Part shown: piece after piece, positions 24,961 through 34,415 of the stretch | Position numbering within the stretch: position 1 is the stretch's first letter | Layout: each line of letters begins with the position of its first letter | Assembly (NCBI RefSeq): GCF_020595095.1 | Contig: NZ_JAJDOP010000005.1 | Span: 372,001-436,000, forward strand | Reading direction: 5' to 3' | DNA length: 64,000 bases | Source of the DNA: Microvirga rosea | GTDB lineage: Bacteria > Pseudomonadota > Alphaproteobacteria > Rhizobiales > Beijerinckiaceae | Translations under genes and position numbers: made by a program | The notes under the pieces: generated by a model | The model's database searches: none | Seen by the model: only the letters and a program-made list of their open reading frames with translations | Told to the model about the DNA's origin: nothing

Positions 24961-27900
24961 ATGAATATCTCCCGCTTCTTCATCGATCGCCCGGTCTTTG
25001 CCGGGGTGCTATCGGTGCTCATCTTTGTCGTCGGACTGCTGGCCTTGAGGAGCCTGCCGATCTCGGAATATCCTGAGGTTGTGCCGCCTCAAGTGGTCGT
25101 TCGGGCACAGTATCCGGGCGCAAATCCCAAAGTTATTTCCGAAACCGTGGCCGCCCCGATCGAGGAGGCCATAAACGGGGTCGAGAATATGCTCTATATG
25201 GGCAGTCAGGCGACAACGGACGGCGTGCTGACCCTCACTGTAACCTTCGCTCTCGGCACCGACCCCGATAAGGCACAGCAACTTGTTCAGAACCGAGTCT
25301 CTCAGGCCGAGCCTCGGCTTCCCGAGGAAGTGCGGCGCTTAGGCGTCACAACAGTGAAGAGCTCACCTGATCTTATGATGGTTGTGCACCTACTGTCGCC
25401 AAATAGCCGCTACGATGTCACATATCTACGAAACTACGCGGCTCTTAACGTCAAGGACCGGCTCGCCCGTGTTCAGGGCGTCGGTCAGGTCCAGCTGTTT
25501 GGATCCGGTGACTATTCCATGCGCATCTGGCTCGACCCGCAGAAAATTGCAGAACATGGTTTGTCCGCTGGCGACGTGGTCAACGAGATCCGGGCTCAGA
25601 ACGTACAAGCGGCCGCGGGCGTTGTTGGCGCCTCTCCCGGCCTGCCGGGAATTGATCATCAACTGTCGATCAATGCGCAAGGACGCCTCCAGGACGAGGA
25701 GCAATTTGCCGACATTATCGTCAAGACTAGCGTCAACGGCGAAATCACGCGCTTGCGCGACATTGCTCGCATTGAGCTGGGCGCCGCAGACTATGCTCTG
25801 CGAGCCCTCTTGAACAACAAACCGGCTGTAGCCATTCCCGTTCTGCAAGCGCCAGGATCGAACGCCATTGAAATCGCAGATAAAGTTCGGGCCGAGATGG
25901 CAGATATCAAGGCTAACATGCCAGAAGGCATCGACTTTCAAATTGTCTACGATACGACGCAATTCGTACGAGCTTCGATTGATGCGGTGATTCATACTTT
26001 GTTTGAGGCCGTGCTGCTCGTGGTGCTTGTCGTAGTTCTATTTCTGCAAACTTGGCGAGCCTCCATTATCCCACTCGTTGCCGTCCCAGTATCGATTGTC
26101 GGCACATTTGCCGTCCTGCATGCCTTGGGATTCTCCATCAATGCTCTGAGCTTGTTCGGCTTGGTGCTGGCTATTGGCATCGTAGTCGACGACGCCATTG
26201 TGGTGGTGGAAAATGTAGAGAGGAATATTGAGAAGGGGCTGCGCCCACGGGAAGCAACCTACCGGGCCATGCAGGAGGTCTCCGGACCAATCATTGCAAT
26301 TGCGCTGGTGCTGGTTGCCGTCTTTATCCCGCTGGCGTTCATTAGCGGGCTCACAGGACAATTCTACAAACAGTTTGCAGTTACCATCGCGATCTCCACG
26401 GTAATATCAGCGATTAATTCGCTTACCCTGTCTCCCGCGTTGGCCGCTCTTTTGCTTCGCGATCATGATGCGCCTAAGGACCGTTTAACCCGGATTATCG
26501 ATGCGTTGTTCGGTTGGCTATTCGGCCGCTTCAACAGGTTGTTCCACCGAGGATCCGAGGCCTATGGGACTGGCGTAACGCGTGCAATCTCGATCAAGGC
26601 GTTGATGCTGGCCGTTTACGTCGCACTTCTGGGTGCAACCGGGTTTCTGTTCAAGACGGTGCCGAGCGGCTTTGTTCCCGGGCAGGATAAGCAGTACCTC
26701 GTCGGCTTTGCCCAGCTTCCCGACGCCGCAACACTAGACCGGACGGAGGACATTATCCGACGAATGACGGATATTGGGCTGAAGCACCCTGGCGTTGAAA
26801 ACGCGGTGGCGTTCCCTGGCCTATCGATCAACGGGTTCACCAATAGTTCGAATGCGGGGATTGTATTCCTTACTCTCAAGCCGTTTGAGCAACGTCAGGA
26901 CCCCAACCTCGCTGCTGGAGCAATTGCTGGCCAGCTGAACCAACAGTTTGCAGCCATCTCGGGGGCCGTGATTGCAATGTTTCCGCCGCCGCCGGTACAG
27001 GGGTTGGGAACGATCGGCGGCTTCAAGCTGCAGATCGAGGATCAAGCTGGCCTCGGTTACGAGGCGCTCGACCGCGTCACGAAGGAGTTCTTGACCAGGG
27101 CCTCGGCAGTGCCCGAGCTTGCAGGCCTATTCTCAAGCTACTCGGTCAACGTCCCTCAGCTCTATGCGGATGTTGATCGAGCAAAGGCGCGCCAGCTAGG
27201 AGTTTCCATCTCTGACGTGTTCAGCACGCTCCAGATCTATCTCGGCTCGATCTACGTGAACGATTTCAACAAATTTGGGCGAACCTATACCGTACGGGTC
27301 CAGGCTGATGCTCCCTTCCGGGCACGGGCTGAGGACGTTGGCTACCTTAAGGTCAGGTCGATCTCCGGAGATATGGTCCCACTGACAGCCCTACTCAACA
27401 TTCAGTCCAGCGTAGGGCCGGAGCGCGCCATGCGTTACAACGGCTTCCTCTCGGCGGATGTCAATGGACAGGCGGCTCCAGGATACTCATCAGGTCAGGC
27501 GCAGGCAGCGGTCGAGCGGATCGCAGCGGAGACACTGCCGAAAGGTTTTAGAGCCGAATGGACAGAGTTGACCTATCAGGAAATCCTGGCGGGCAACTCA
27601 GGTGTTCTAGTCTTTCCCATTGCCATCCTTCTTGTCTTCTTGGTGTTGGCGGCGCAGTACGAGAGCCTGTCGCTTCCAGTCTCAATTATTCTCATTGTTC
27701 CGCTCGCGCTGCTCGCGGCTTTGGCTGGTGTTTGGCTGACTCAGGGCGATAATAACGTGTTCACCCAGATTGGTCTCATTGTTCTCGTCGGTCTATCGGC
27801 GAAGAACGCGATTCTAATCGTGGAGTTCGCCCGCGAGCTTGAATTCGAAGGTCGCACCCCGATGGAGGCCGCCGTCGAAGCCAGCCGACTGCGGCTGCGG

Positions 27901-28167
27901 CCGATCCTCATGACGTCGCTTGCCTTCATTATGGGCGTGGTCCCGCTCGTAATGTCGACGGGCGCTGGCGCTGAGATGCGAGCCGCAATGGGTGTAGCCG
28001 TGTTTTCAGGGATGATCGGTGTGACAGCATTCGGCCTGTTCTTCACCCCCGTCTTTTACGTCTTACTCAGACAATTGACGGGGAATCGGCACCTTCAGCA
28101 TCGGTCCGAGGGGGCCACACCGGAACCGGTCTCACCTGGGCATACCGTGAAGGAACCGGCGAGCTGA
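24961..28167 (+). CDS. RND multidrug efflux transporter (HAE1 family)
   Basis: 1068 residues with two repeats of one helix, a large periplasmic loop and five helices. The start MNISRFFIDRPVFAGVLSVL is typical of HAE1 pumps (MexF/AcrB). The proton-relay Asp pair is in AIGIVVDDAIVVVENVERN (helix 4, around residue 410), and the second-half motif [20 protein letters not shown] is present. It should export hydrophobic drugs or other amphiphiles by proton antiport together with the adaptor. Codon choice in this cluster is less GC-biased than in the neighbouring urease or sulfatase regions, compatible with a separate history. Confidence 0.92.
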   Translation: MNISRFFIDRPVFAGVLSVLIFVVGLLALRSLPISEYPEVVPPQVVVRAQYPGANPKVISETVAAPIEEAINGVENMLYMGSQATTDGVLTLTVTFALGTDPDKAQQLVQNRVSQAEPRLPEEVRRLGVTTVKSSPDLMMVVHLLSPNSRYDVTYLRNYAALNVKDRLARVQGVGQVQLFGSGDYSMRIWLDPQKIAEHGLSAGDVVNEIRAQNVQAAAGVVGASPGLPGIDHQLSINAQGRLQDEEQFADIIVKTSVNGEITRLRDIARIELGAADYALRALLNNKPAVAIPVLQAPGSNAIEIADKVRAEMADIKANMPEGIDFQIVYDTTQFVRASIDAVIHTLFEAVLLVVLVVVLFLQTWRASIIPLVAVPVSIVGTFAVLHALGFSINALSLFGLVLAIGIVVDDAIVVVENVERNIEKGLRPREATYRAMQEVSGPIIAIALVLVAVFIPLAFISGLTGQFYKQFAVTIAISTVISAINSLTLSPALAALLLRDHDAPKDRLTRIIDALFGWLFGRFNRLFHRGSEAYGTGVTRAISIKALMLAVYVALLGATGFLFKTVPSGFVPGQDKQYLVGFAQLPDAATLDRTEDIIRRMTDIGLKHPGVENAVAFPGLSINGFTNSSNAGIVFLTLKPFEQRQDPNLAAGAIAGQLNQQFAAISGAVIAMFPPPPVQGLGTIGGFKLQIEDQAGLGYEALDRVTKEFLTRASAVPELAGLFSSYSVNVPQLYADVDRAKARQLGVSISDVFSTLQIYLGSIYVNDFNKFGRTYTVRVQADAPFRARAEDVGYLKVRSISGDMVPLTALLNIQSSVGPERAMRYNGFLSADVNGQAAPGYSSGQAQAAVERIAAETLPKGFRAEWTELTYQEILAGNSGVLVFPIAILLVFLVLAAQYESLSLPVSIILIVPLALLAALAGVWLTQGDNNVFTQIGLIVLVGLSAKNAILIVEFARELEFEGRTPMEAAVEASRLRLRPILMTSLAFIMGVVPLVMSTGAGAEMRAAMGVAVFSGMIGVTAFGLFFTPVFYVLLRQLTGNRHLQHRSEGATPEPVSPGHTVKEPAS

Positions 28168-28235
28168 GCGGATGCGTGGCACCGCCGGAGCCAGCGTTGC
28201 TCTGCCAATCCTACCCTAGGAATGGAACGCCATTT

Positions 28236-28700
28236 ATGGGTCAATTTCAAAGAAGCCTCAGATCTGCTCTGACATCCGCCCTACTGCTCACGGTGAGCAC
28301 GCTTTCCGAAAGCGCTAGGGCAGACGAAGAATACCAAGTCACCAATGACGTTGTTTTAACGGATGTGCGTGTCTCTTCTGCAACGTCAAGCGAGCGGTCC
28401 CATATCATGTTCGTGCTAGAAAATCGCAGTGCCGAATGGATCCGCTTTGGCGGAATAGAGATTTCTGGTGCCGGGCGCTCACGGATCATCGCGTCCGTTG
28501 GTAGTGGGGTGACGACGACATTTGATTCTGTGCCTGTGGCTCCGGGCAAAGTCCTTTCTGCCGATGGAAAGGCACTTTGGATTGAGGTTGACGGTCTGCC
28601 AAGCCCTCAAGGTGGCAAGATCGAAGCTACAGTGAGCGTCGGGACTGCGGCCGTCCAATTCAATCTTCCAGTTAGTTGTGAGATTAAACCGTCCAGCTAA
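28236..28700 (+). CDS. Secreted protein of unknown function in the RND operon
   Basis: 154 residues from MGQFQRSLRSALTSALLLTV. A signal peptide ends near SARA-DEEYQ. The mature part is all-beta (SHIMFVLENRSAEWIRFGGI; VPVAPGKVLSADGKALWIEV) and faintly recalls the copper-binding PCu(A)C fold, but the Met/His copper ligands are not evident. A GTG start at 28176 would lengthen the N-terminus by 20 residues without adding signal character. It follows the RND gene by about 70 bp on the same strand, so it is probably co-transcribed and periplasmic. The role is unknown. Confidence 0.6.
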   Translation: MGQFQRSLRSALTSALLLTVSTLSESARADEEYQVTNDVVLTDVRVSSATSSERSHIMFVLENRSAEWIRFGGIEISGAGRSRIIASVGSGVTTTFDSVPVAPGKVLSADGKALWIEVDGLPSPQGGKIEATVSVGTAAVQFNLPVSCEIKPSS

Positions 28701-28723
28701 GGGTTCTAAATGCAATCCAGTCT

Positions 28724-29314
28724 CTAGTTTGATATCGTTGGCCAGCCCCGCATTGCGAAGTCCACGACCCGATGGAGTTCCTCACGCGAAGCCCCTGACG
28801 CTGCCTTGACCGCCATACCGAGACCGATCGACACGACATAGCGTGCCCAATCAGCAGGATTTTCCTCATTGGGAAAGTCACCGTTGGAACGTGCCAGCTC
28901 TAGTCGATCACGTATATTGTTTTCGTTGACCATCCGGCGCGCGATGAGCTCCTCACGGATAGCTTCGCTCGCTTCACTGCACGCCACGGCTCCGTTCACG
29001 CCGAGACAACCGGGAGGGTTCATGGGATCAGTCAGCATGTCAGCATAGCCTCGCAGAAGCTGCTCGACTGAATCCCTCGCCTCTGGCGCCTGAAGGGCCT
29101 TATGGGCAAAGCACAGGTGTTGGCGCTCGTAGAGATCGAGAGTTTGGCGGAAAAGGTCCTCCTTGTTGCCAAAGGCAGCGTAGAGGCTCGGGCGGGTGAT
29201 GCCCATGGCATCTGTGAGGTCGGAGATAGACGTACCCTCATAGCCCTGACGCCGAAACACCTGAAGTGCGATGTGCAGCGCCTCGTCAGGATCGAATTCC
29301 CGGTGGCGGCCCAT
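28724..29314 (-). CDS. TetR-family repressor of the RND cluster
   Basis: 196 residues from MGRHREFDPDEALHIALQVF. The N-terminal helix-turn-helix spans about 25-50: GYEGTSISDLTDAMGITRPS, then LYAAFGNKEDLFRQTLDLYE, the TetR signature. The C-terminal ligand domain contains NPPGCLGVNGAVACSEASEA, as in regulators related to AcrR/NemR-type proteins with Cys residues. It converges on the RND operon, ending 24 bp from the secreted-protein gene. It likely represses the pump through TACCAATTGGTA at 23657. An in-frame start at 29359 adds 15 residues not typical for the family. Confidence 0.85.
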   Translation of the reverse strand: MGRHREFDPDEALHIALQVFRRQGYEGTSISDLTDAMGITRPSLYAAFGNKEDLFRQTLDLYERQHLCFAHKALQAPEARDSVEQLLRGYADMLTDPMNPPGCLGVNGAVACSEASEAIREELIARRMVNENNIRDRLELARSNGDFPNEENPADWARYVVSIGLGMAVKAASGASREELHRVVDFAMRGWPTISN

Positions 29315-29434
29315 GAACGTCGTATCTCCTCGCTGCAACCATTGAATAATGCTTAGCACAACGGAAATTGCACCATTCGATATAATAGTGACTTTATTGA
29401 GTTTCTCAAGTTCATCGGCTTAGCGAGACAACTG

Positions 29435-29676
29435 TCAATGCAGTCTATTTGGTACAATGTCTCCCCGAGGTGCTGTACAGATAGCCGTGGTGTTCGTCAG
29501 CGCGTTACTGGAGAGCCGCATGATGTGCTGTCGGCCATGAAAGGCGAGCGTAAGGGAGGCCCCCTCGACGCCTGCGTTCATCTCTGGTGATCGCAGAGCG
29601 ATCCGCGATTGGGCTAGGCAGTCCGCGACGTCGTTGCCGATCCGGCCGACGATATCCTGGTCAGTGTAGCCTCCTT
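29435..29676 (-). other. Coding-like segment without a usable start codon
   Basis: On the minus strand a strong ribosome site (AAGGAGG) is followed by a frame reading TDQDIVGRIGNDVADCLAQS, then SLTLAFHGRQHIMRLSSNAL, with clear coding-type codon choice to a TGA at 29435-29437. No ATG, GTG or TTG stands at the expected place; the codon before Thr is TAC. The first ATG is about 31 codons in. It may be a small gene whose start was lost, or a remnant. The family is not recognised. The surrounding 29315-29784 gap holds nothing else except the TTGGTAC half-site at 29449. Confidence 0.35.
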
Positions 29677-29784
29677 ATAGGAAATCGTCGTCAAGGTCCG
29701 GCGTGAAGAGGTCCACCTTTCTGCATCCGAGACGGCAAACCGACACTCTGCCTTAAGTATGCATCGGCTTAACTCTCCGATGCT

Positions 29785-31110
29785 CTAGAAGAAAGTTTTT
29801 ACTGCGTCGACCACGTCGAAATTCTCGTCGATGACGCAGAGAACATCCCACTTGTCGAAGGTGGTGCAGGGGTGAGAGATGCCGAGTTCCACCATATCTC
29901 CCGGACGTAGATGGCTATCCTCGGGGCATTTTAGATATGCATGCTGGTCGTTCAGCATGATAATCTCATAGGTTTGCGGCAAGTTCCGCACCGTCAGCGC
30001 CGCACCAGAAGCGCAACGGAGCGGTCGCGGCAGATGCGCATCATAGGAGACGTCTCGTCGGCCTGCATTGAGAAAGGCAAGGCCGGGCTCTGGCCGTGAC
30101 TGAACTGTTGTCCAAACCGTCAGGGCTTGGCGTGGCTTCGCACCCAGCCTTGCCAATTCTGGCGAACGCTCAAGGGCGCGGGCGATCTCGCGCTCATACA
30201 TGCCGGCGTCGTGCGAAATGTAACAGCCGCTGCGCAGCACCACGCGCGAAGGTTTATCGAAGACAGGAAGGCTCAATGCCTTAGCGACCAGATCGAAATA
30301 GGCCGAGCCGCCGGCTGTGAGCAGAATTTCCCGTCCACTGAACAGGCCATTCGCAGCGAAATTGCTAGCTGTCTTCGTCATGTAGGCAAGAAAGTCGGCG
30401 ACGCGGCTCTCAATCTCGGCCCGATCTGACCCACGGATACTGCCCTCAAAGCCCTCAATGCCGACGAGGGCTACCGCGTGCCGCATACCCATCAGACAGT
30501 CGGCGACGGCGCGCGCATCGGCTTCAGTCCGGCAGCCGCTGCGGGCGAAGGGTGATCCGAGCTCGATCAGCACTTGGAAAGGCCTGTGACTGGGATGTTT
30601 AGCCGCGACCTGTTCGAGAAGTTCGGCACCTTCGAGGGAGTCCACAAGGAAGTAGAAGTCGAAAGCCGGGTCCTCGATCTGCGCCTGGGCAATATAAGAT
30701 AAGAAACTGGGATCGAGGATCTGGTTTGCCAGAAAAATGCGCGACACACCGTAGTGACGCGCCACCTGGACGTGGTGCTGCGTTGACAGTGTGATGCCCC
30801 AGCAGCCGTCATCGAGCTGCTTGCGGAAGAGTTGCGGCGCCATCGTGGTCTTGCCATGCGGGCAGAGCGACACGCCGTAATGGGCTGTCACTGCCGCAAT
30901 CCAACGACTGTTTTCTTCGATCGCTCCACGGTCGAGCACGGCAATCGGTGTCGGCAGGTCACGCCGTAAAATGTTCCAGCCCTGTTGGCCTATATCGGCA
31001 AGCGACATATCCGCGATCTTTCCAGGCATTCCCTTCGTTCGGCTGTCGATCCGCACATCCGGCAGCAAAGGGATATGGAGTAATTTCGTCTGGGTACGTG
31101 CATTCAACAC
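29785..31110 (-). CDS. D-serine dehydratase-like / D-threonine aldolase-type PLP enzyme
   Basis: 441 residues. The alanine-racemase-like barrel starts near residue 50. Pyridoxal phosphate Lys87 lies in SLCPHGKTTMAPQLF, and GSPFARSGCRT and TAGGSAYFDLV bind the phosphate side. The C-terminal beta domain ends with the His-Cys pair of HPCTTFDKWDVL (His413, Cys415), the Zn-ligand pattern of eukaryotic-type D-serine dehydratases and related amino-acid deaminases. It should deaminate or cleave a D-beta-hydroxy amino acid. An in-frame Met at residue 28 is a possible later start. It is on the same strand as the Gsi-type transporter genes but 580 bp behind them, so co-transcription is uncertain. Confidence 0.8.
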   Translation of the reverse strand: MLNARTQTKLLHIPLLPDVRIDSRTKGMPGKIADMSLADIGQQGWNILRRDLPTPIAVLDRGAIEENSRWIAAVTAHYGVSLCPHGKTTMAPQLFRKQLDDGCWGITLSTQHHVQVARHYGVSRIFLANQILDPSFLSYIAQAQIEDPAFDFYFLVDSLEGAELLEQVAAKHPSHRPFQVLIELGSPFARSGCRTEADARAVADCLMGMRHAVALVGIEGFEGSIRGSDRAEIESRVADFLAYMTKTASNFAANGLFSGREILLTAGGSAYFDLVAKALSLPVFDKPSRVVLRSGCYISHDAGMYEREIARALERSPELARLGAKPRQALTVWTTVQSRPEPGLAFLNAGRRDVSYDAHLPRPLRCASGAALTVRNLPQTYEIIMLNDQHAYLKCPEDSHLRPGDMVELGISHPCTTFDKWDVLCVIDENFDVVDAVKTFF

Positions 31111-31323
31111 CAGAATATTCCTTTACGTTGGATCGAGAGGGCCCACGTGATGCGTATCGAACAGGCAGTATGCCTGTAATTGGCGGCTATGCTCAGTCAA
31201 GCCATTTGCGCTGCCCGGCACAATGACGTTTAAAAATCCCTGCTGCTTCGTTCGGTTTCCAGCCAGAGTCTGTGACAATGCCGCATCACCTCCAGTGCCT
31301 GCCCGCGGCTGCGCAGCCGCGAA

Positions 31324-31655
31324 GATCTGCAATGGCCTCGACGAGTGGGATAGTACTGAGGTTCATTTCCCCATTGCACAGAAACAGAAACCGCTCCATC
31401 GAGAAACTGCGCGATCTCCAGGATGTCGGACGGATCGATTGCCTTGCCGCTCCGAGCCCAGAGCACCGCACACCAATTGCAGCCCAGGGCTCAGTCCACA
31501 CCCACCCTTGCGGAATCGATGTCGTTGAACGTCGGACTGCGATCGACAAGCATGCAAATATGGTCGAGTTCCCGGCGCGAGCGGGCGTCCCAGCACCATG
31601 TGAACGGACTGAGGCCTTGCACGCGGGCAGAGACTGTCTAGCGCACCTGTGACTT
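31324..31655 (-). pseudogene. Decayed reading frame of unknown family
   Basis: Minus-strand text reads like protein in one frame, SPFTWCWDARSRRELDHICM then LVDRSPTFNDIDSARVGVD, then an in-frame TGA. It continues ALGCNWCAVLWARSGKAIDP and SDILEIAQFLDGAVSVSVQW. Near 31365 the sense appears to pass to another frame (STIPLVEAIADLRGCAAAGR, stop at about 31286). One nonsense and one frameshift make it a probable pseudogene. I cannot name the family. The remainder of 31111-31693 shows nothing. Confidence 0.4.
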
Positions 31656-31693
31656 TCCATCCTATTTTGATCAACCTGGATTGGACGAGATGC

Positions 31694-33526
31694 CTAAGAA
31701 AGTACGTAGTGCTCGTCTCCCACCTGTACGTATTCGCGAACAGGCGGCTTATAGCCGACGCTCCTAATCGGGCTTTTGAACTCGGTAACGCCCTGGGGCG
31801 AGCTCTTCAGTCTAACGCTCGGATCAGGAACCGGGACAGCTGACAGGAGCTTTCGGGTGTAAGGGTGCCGCGGATTGCTGAAGATCGCCCTACGTGGCCC
31901 GATTTCGACGATTTCCCCTAGATACATGACGGCAACGCGATGGCTGACGCGCTCCACCACCGCCATGTCGTGGGAGATGAACAGATAGGCGAGCCCAAGC
32001 TTCTCCTGCAGTTCCAGCATAAGATTAATGATCTGCGCCTTAATCGAAACATCAAGAGCCGAAACGGATTCATCGGCGACGATCAGCTTCGGTTCAAGCG
32101 CGAGCGCTCTTGCGATGCAGATGCGCTGCCGCTGTCCGCCAGAAAACTCATGAGGGAACCGGTTGAACGTTTCGCGCTTCAATCCTACGATCTCTAAAAG
32201 ATCCACAGCGCGGTCATGAGCCTGCGTTCTACTAACCCTGCCGTGGATGATCATCGGCTCCATGATCGCTGAACCTATCCGCATGCTTGGATTGAGACTG
32301 GCGAAGGGATCTTGGAAGATCATCTGGATATTGCGCCGATGATCTCGGAGTTGTGCTCCGCTAATGCTGCCGATATCCTGGCCGTCCAGTCTGATCTCCC
32401 CGGCGGTCGGCTCGATCAGCCGCATAATCGAACGCCCGGTGGTCGATTTGCCGCAGCCGGATTCTCCGACCAACGACAGTGTCTCGCCCACCTTGATGTC
32501 GAAGCTGACGTCCTCCACGGCATGGACCCGGCCGCTCAGCCGACCGAAGAGGCCCGTCCTAACGTCAAAACGCGCCGTCAAGTTCTTGACTACCAGAAGC
32601 GGTTCCGATCGGGTGTCGACAGTCAACGCCCCCGGCGGGGCAGGCTGCGGATTGCCTGTCACCGGATCGACGATGGGATAGCGGCGCGGATTGGCTTCGT
32701 CCGCCATCGAACCGAGTACCGGAACCGCGGAAAGCAAAGCTCGGGTATAGGGTCTTGCTGGTGCTCGGAAGATCTCCGGCGTAGCGCCTTCCTCGACGAT
32801 GTCACCTCGATACATCACGACCGTCCTGTCGGCGATCTGGGCGACCACACCCATGTCATGCGTAATGAAGAGGACCGCCATATCGCCATCGGCCTGCAGA
32901 TCCTTGATCAAGTCGAGTATTTGCGCCTGAACCGTCACGTCGAGCGCCGTCGTCGGCTCATCGGCAATCAGCAGTTTCGGCCGGCAGGCAAGTGCCATGG
33001 CGATCATCACGCGTTGCCGCATGCCGCCTGAGAAATTGTGGGGATATTGCGTGAGACGGGAGCGCGCGTCAGGAATCCTGACCTGTTCCAGAAGGCGCTC
33101 GGCCTCACGTAGCGCTTCCTTTTCGCTGACACCGCGATGCTTGACCAGCACTTCGGAAATCTGTCGCCCGATCGTTAGCACGGGGTTGAGGCTTGTCATC
33201 GGTTCTTGGAAGATCATGGCAATCTTGTTGCCACGCAACTCACACATTCGTCGTTCCGGGAGGGTCAGCAGGCTCTGCCCGCCGAGGAAGATCTCTCCTT
33301 CGACGCGCGATACTTTCGCGTCGAGAAGGCCAGCAATGGAGAGCGCGGTCACGCTCTTACCCGAACCTGACTCCCCGACCAACGCGACGATCTCGCCCGG
33401 ACTGATATTGAAGGAAATCTGCTGTACGGCAGGGGTCCAGATGCCATCTCTGCGAAACGATATCGTCAGGTCGCGTATCGAGAGCGTCGGCTGTAGCTGT
33501 GCGTTTGCTTCATGAGTTGCGTGCAT
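31694..33526 (-). CDS. Fused two-domain peptide ABC ATPase (GsiA type)
   Basis: 610 residues with two complete nucleotide-binding domains, DppD-like then DppF-like. First: Walker A ALVGESGSGKSVTAL (about 50), signature FSGGMRQRVMIAMAL, Walker B LLIADEPTTALD. Second: Walker A SLVGESGCGKSTTGR (about 350), signature FSGGQRQRICIARAL, Walker B with LIVADESVSALD, where Ser replaces the more common Pro-Thr. GsiA-type fusions power glutathione and other peptide importers. The gene follows the GsiD-type permease by 4 bp and ends the transporter operon. Confidence 0.9.
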   Translation of the reverse strand: MHATHEANAQLQPTLSIRDLTISFRRDGIWTPAVQQISFNISPGEIVALVGESGSGKSVTALSIAGLLDAKVSRVEGEIFLGGQSLLTLPERRMCELRGNKIAMIFQEPMTSLNPVLTIGRQISEVLVKHRGVSEKEALREAERLLEQVRIPDARSRLTQYPHNFSGGMRQRVMIAMALACRPKLLIADEPTTALDVTVQAQILDLIKDLQADGDMAVLFITHDMGVVAQIADRTVVMYRGDIVEEGATPEIFRAPARPYTRALLSAVPVLGSMADEANPRRYPIVDPVTGNPQPAPPGALTVDTRSEPLLVVKNLTARFDVRTGLFGRLSGRVHAVEDVSFDIKVGETLSLVGESGCGKSTTGRSIMRLIEPTAGEIRLDGQDIGSISGAQLRDHRRNIQMIFQDPFASLNPSMRIGSAIMEPMIIHGRVSRTQAHDRAVDLLEIVGLKRETFNRFPHEFSGGQRQRICIARALALEPKLIVADESVSALDVSIKAQIINLMLELQEKLGLAYLFISHDMAVVERVSHRVAVMYLGEIVEIGPRRAIFSNPRHPYTRKLLSAVPVPDPSVRLKSSPQGVTEFKSPIRSVGYKPPVREYVQVGDEHYVLS

Positions 33527-33530
33527 GACT

Positions 33531-34415
33531 TCAGCTTTTGCCTAAACCGCGCGGGTCGAAGATATCGCTGAGGCCGTCGCCCAGCATGTTGACCGCCAAT
33601 ACCGTCACGGACAGCGCTGCCGCCGGTAGGAACACCATGGCCGGATGTATCTGCCAGAGCATTCTGCCTTCCGCTAGGATGTTGCCCCAGCTTGGAGTGA
33701 TGGGCGGGGTGCCCGCGCCGATGAATGATAGGGCGGCTTCCGCCAGCATGGCCGAGGCGCATATGAAGGTCGCCTGCACGACGATGGGGCCGATAGCATT
33801 GGGCAGGATGTGCCGGAAGACAACGCGCAATGGCCCTGCACCCATCGAAATCGCCGCCTCTATATAAGGCTGCTCGCGAAGCGTCAGGACCACACCCCGT
33901 ACGAGACGGCTGACCCGGGGAATTTCAGCGATCGAGATGGCAATGATCACGTTCTGAATCGAGCCGCGGGTTAAGGCGACCAGCGCGATAGCCAGCATGA
34001 TCGGCGGGATGGACATGAAACCGTCCATCACCCGCATTAACGGCCCGTCCAGGGGGCGTATGAATCCTGCGAAAAGCCCGATGAGGCCGCCGATCATGGA
34101 TGCCAGAAACGCAACGGAGAACCCGACGAGCAGAGACACTCGCCCCCCGTATACGACTCGCGAATATAGGTCGCGTCCATGCATATCCGTGCCGAACCAG
34201 TGCTTCTCGGACATGCCTTGCAGTCGATCCATAGGTTCGACCGAGAGAGGGTCGGAGGTCCACAGCAGGGGGGCAAGAAGACTGATCGTCAGGAAGATGA
34301 ACAGGATGCTTCCGCCCACTACGGCGCCGGAATGACGAAGGAACGTACGGCGCGCGCGTCTTCCACCTGTTTCCGTGACCGGAAGGACAGATAAATGATC
34401 GTTTGCCCCAACCAT
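33531..34415 (-). CDS. Peptide ABC transporter permease (GsiD/DppC type)
   Basis: 294 residues. One N-terminal helix (GSILFIFLTISLLAPLLW), the HWFGTDMHGRDLYSRVVYGG motif, five more helices, and the EAA loop IEAAISMGAGPLRVVFRHIL. The ATG at 34415 shares a base with the stop of the upstream permease (TAATG). It forms the inner-membrane channel with the GsiC-type protein. Confidence 0.88.
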   Translation of the reverse strand: MVGANDHLSVLPVTETGGRRARRTFLRHSGAVVGGSILFIFLTISLLAPLLWTSDPLSVEPMDRLQGMSEKHWFGTDMHGRDLYSRVVYGGRVSLLVGFSVAFLASMIGGLIGLFAGFIRPLDGPLMRVMDGFMSIPPIMLAIALVALTRGSIQNVIIAISIAEIPRVSRLVRGVVLTLREQPYIEAAISMGAGPLRVVFRHILPNAIGPIVVQATFICASAMLAEAALSFIGAGTPPITPSWGNILAEGRMLWQIHPAMVFLPAAALSVTVLAVNMLGDGLSDIFDPRGLGKS

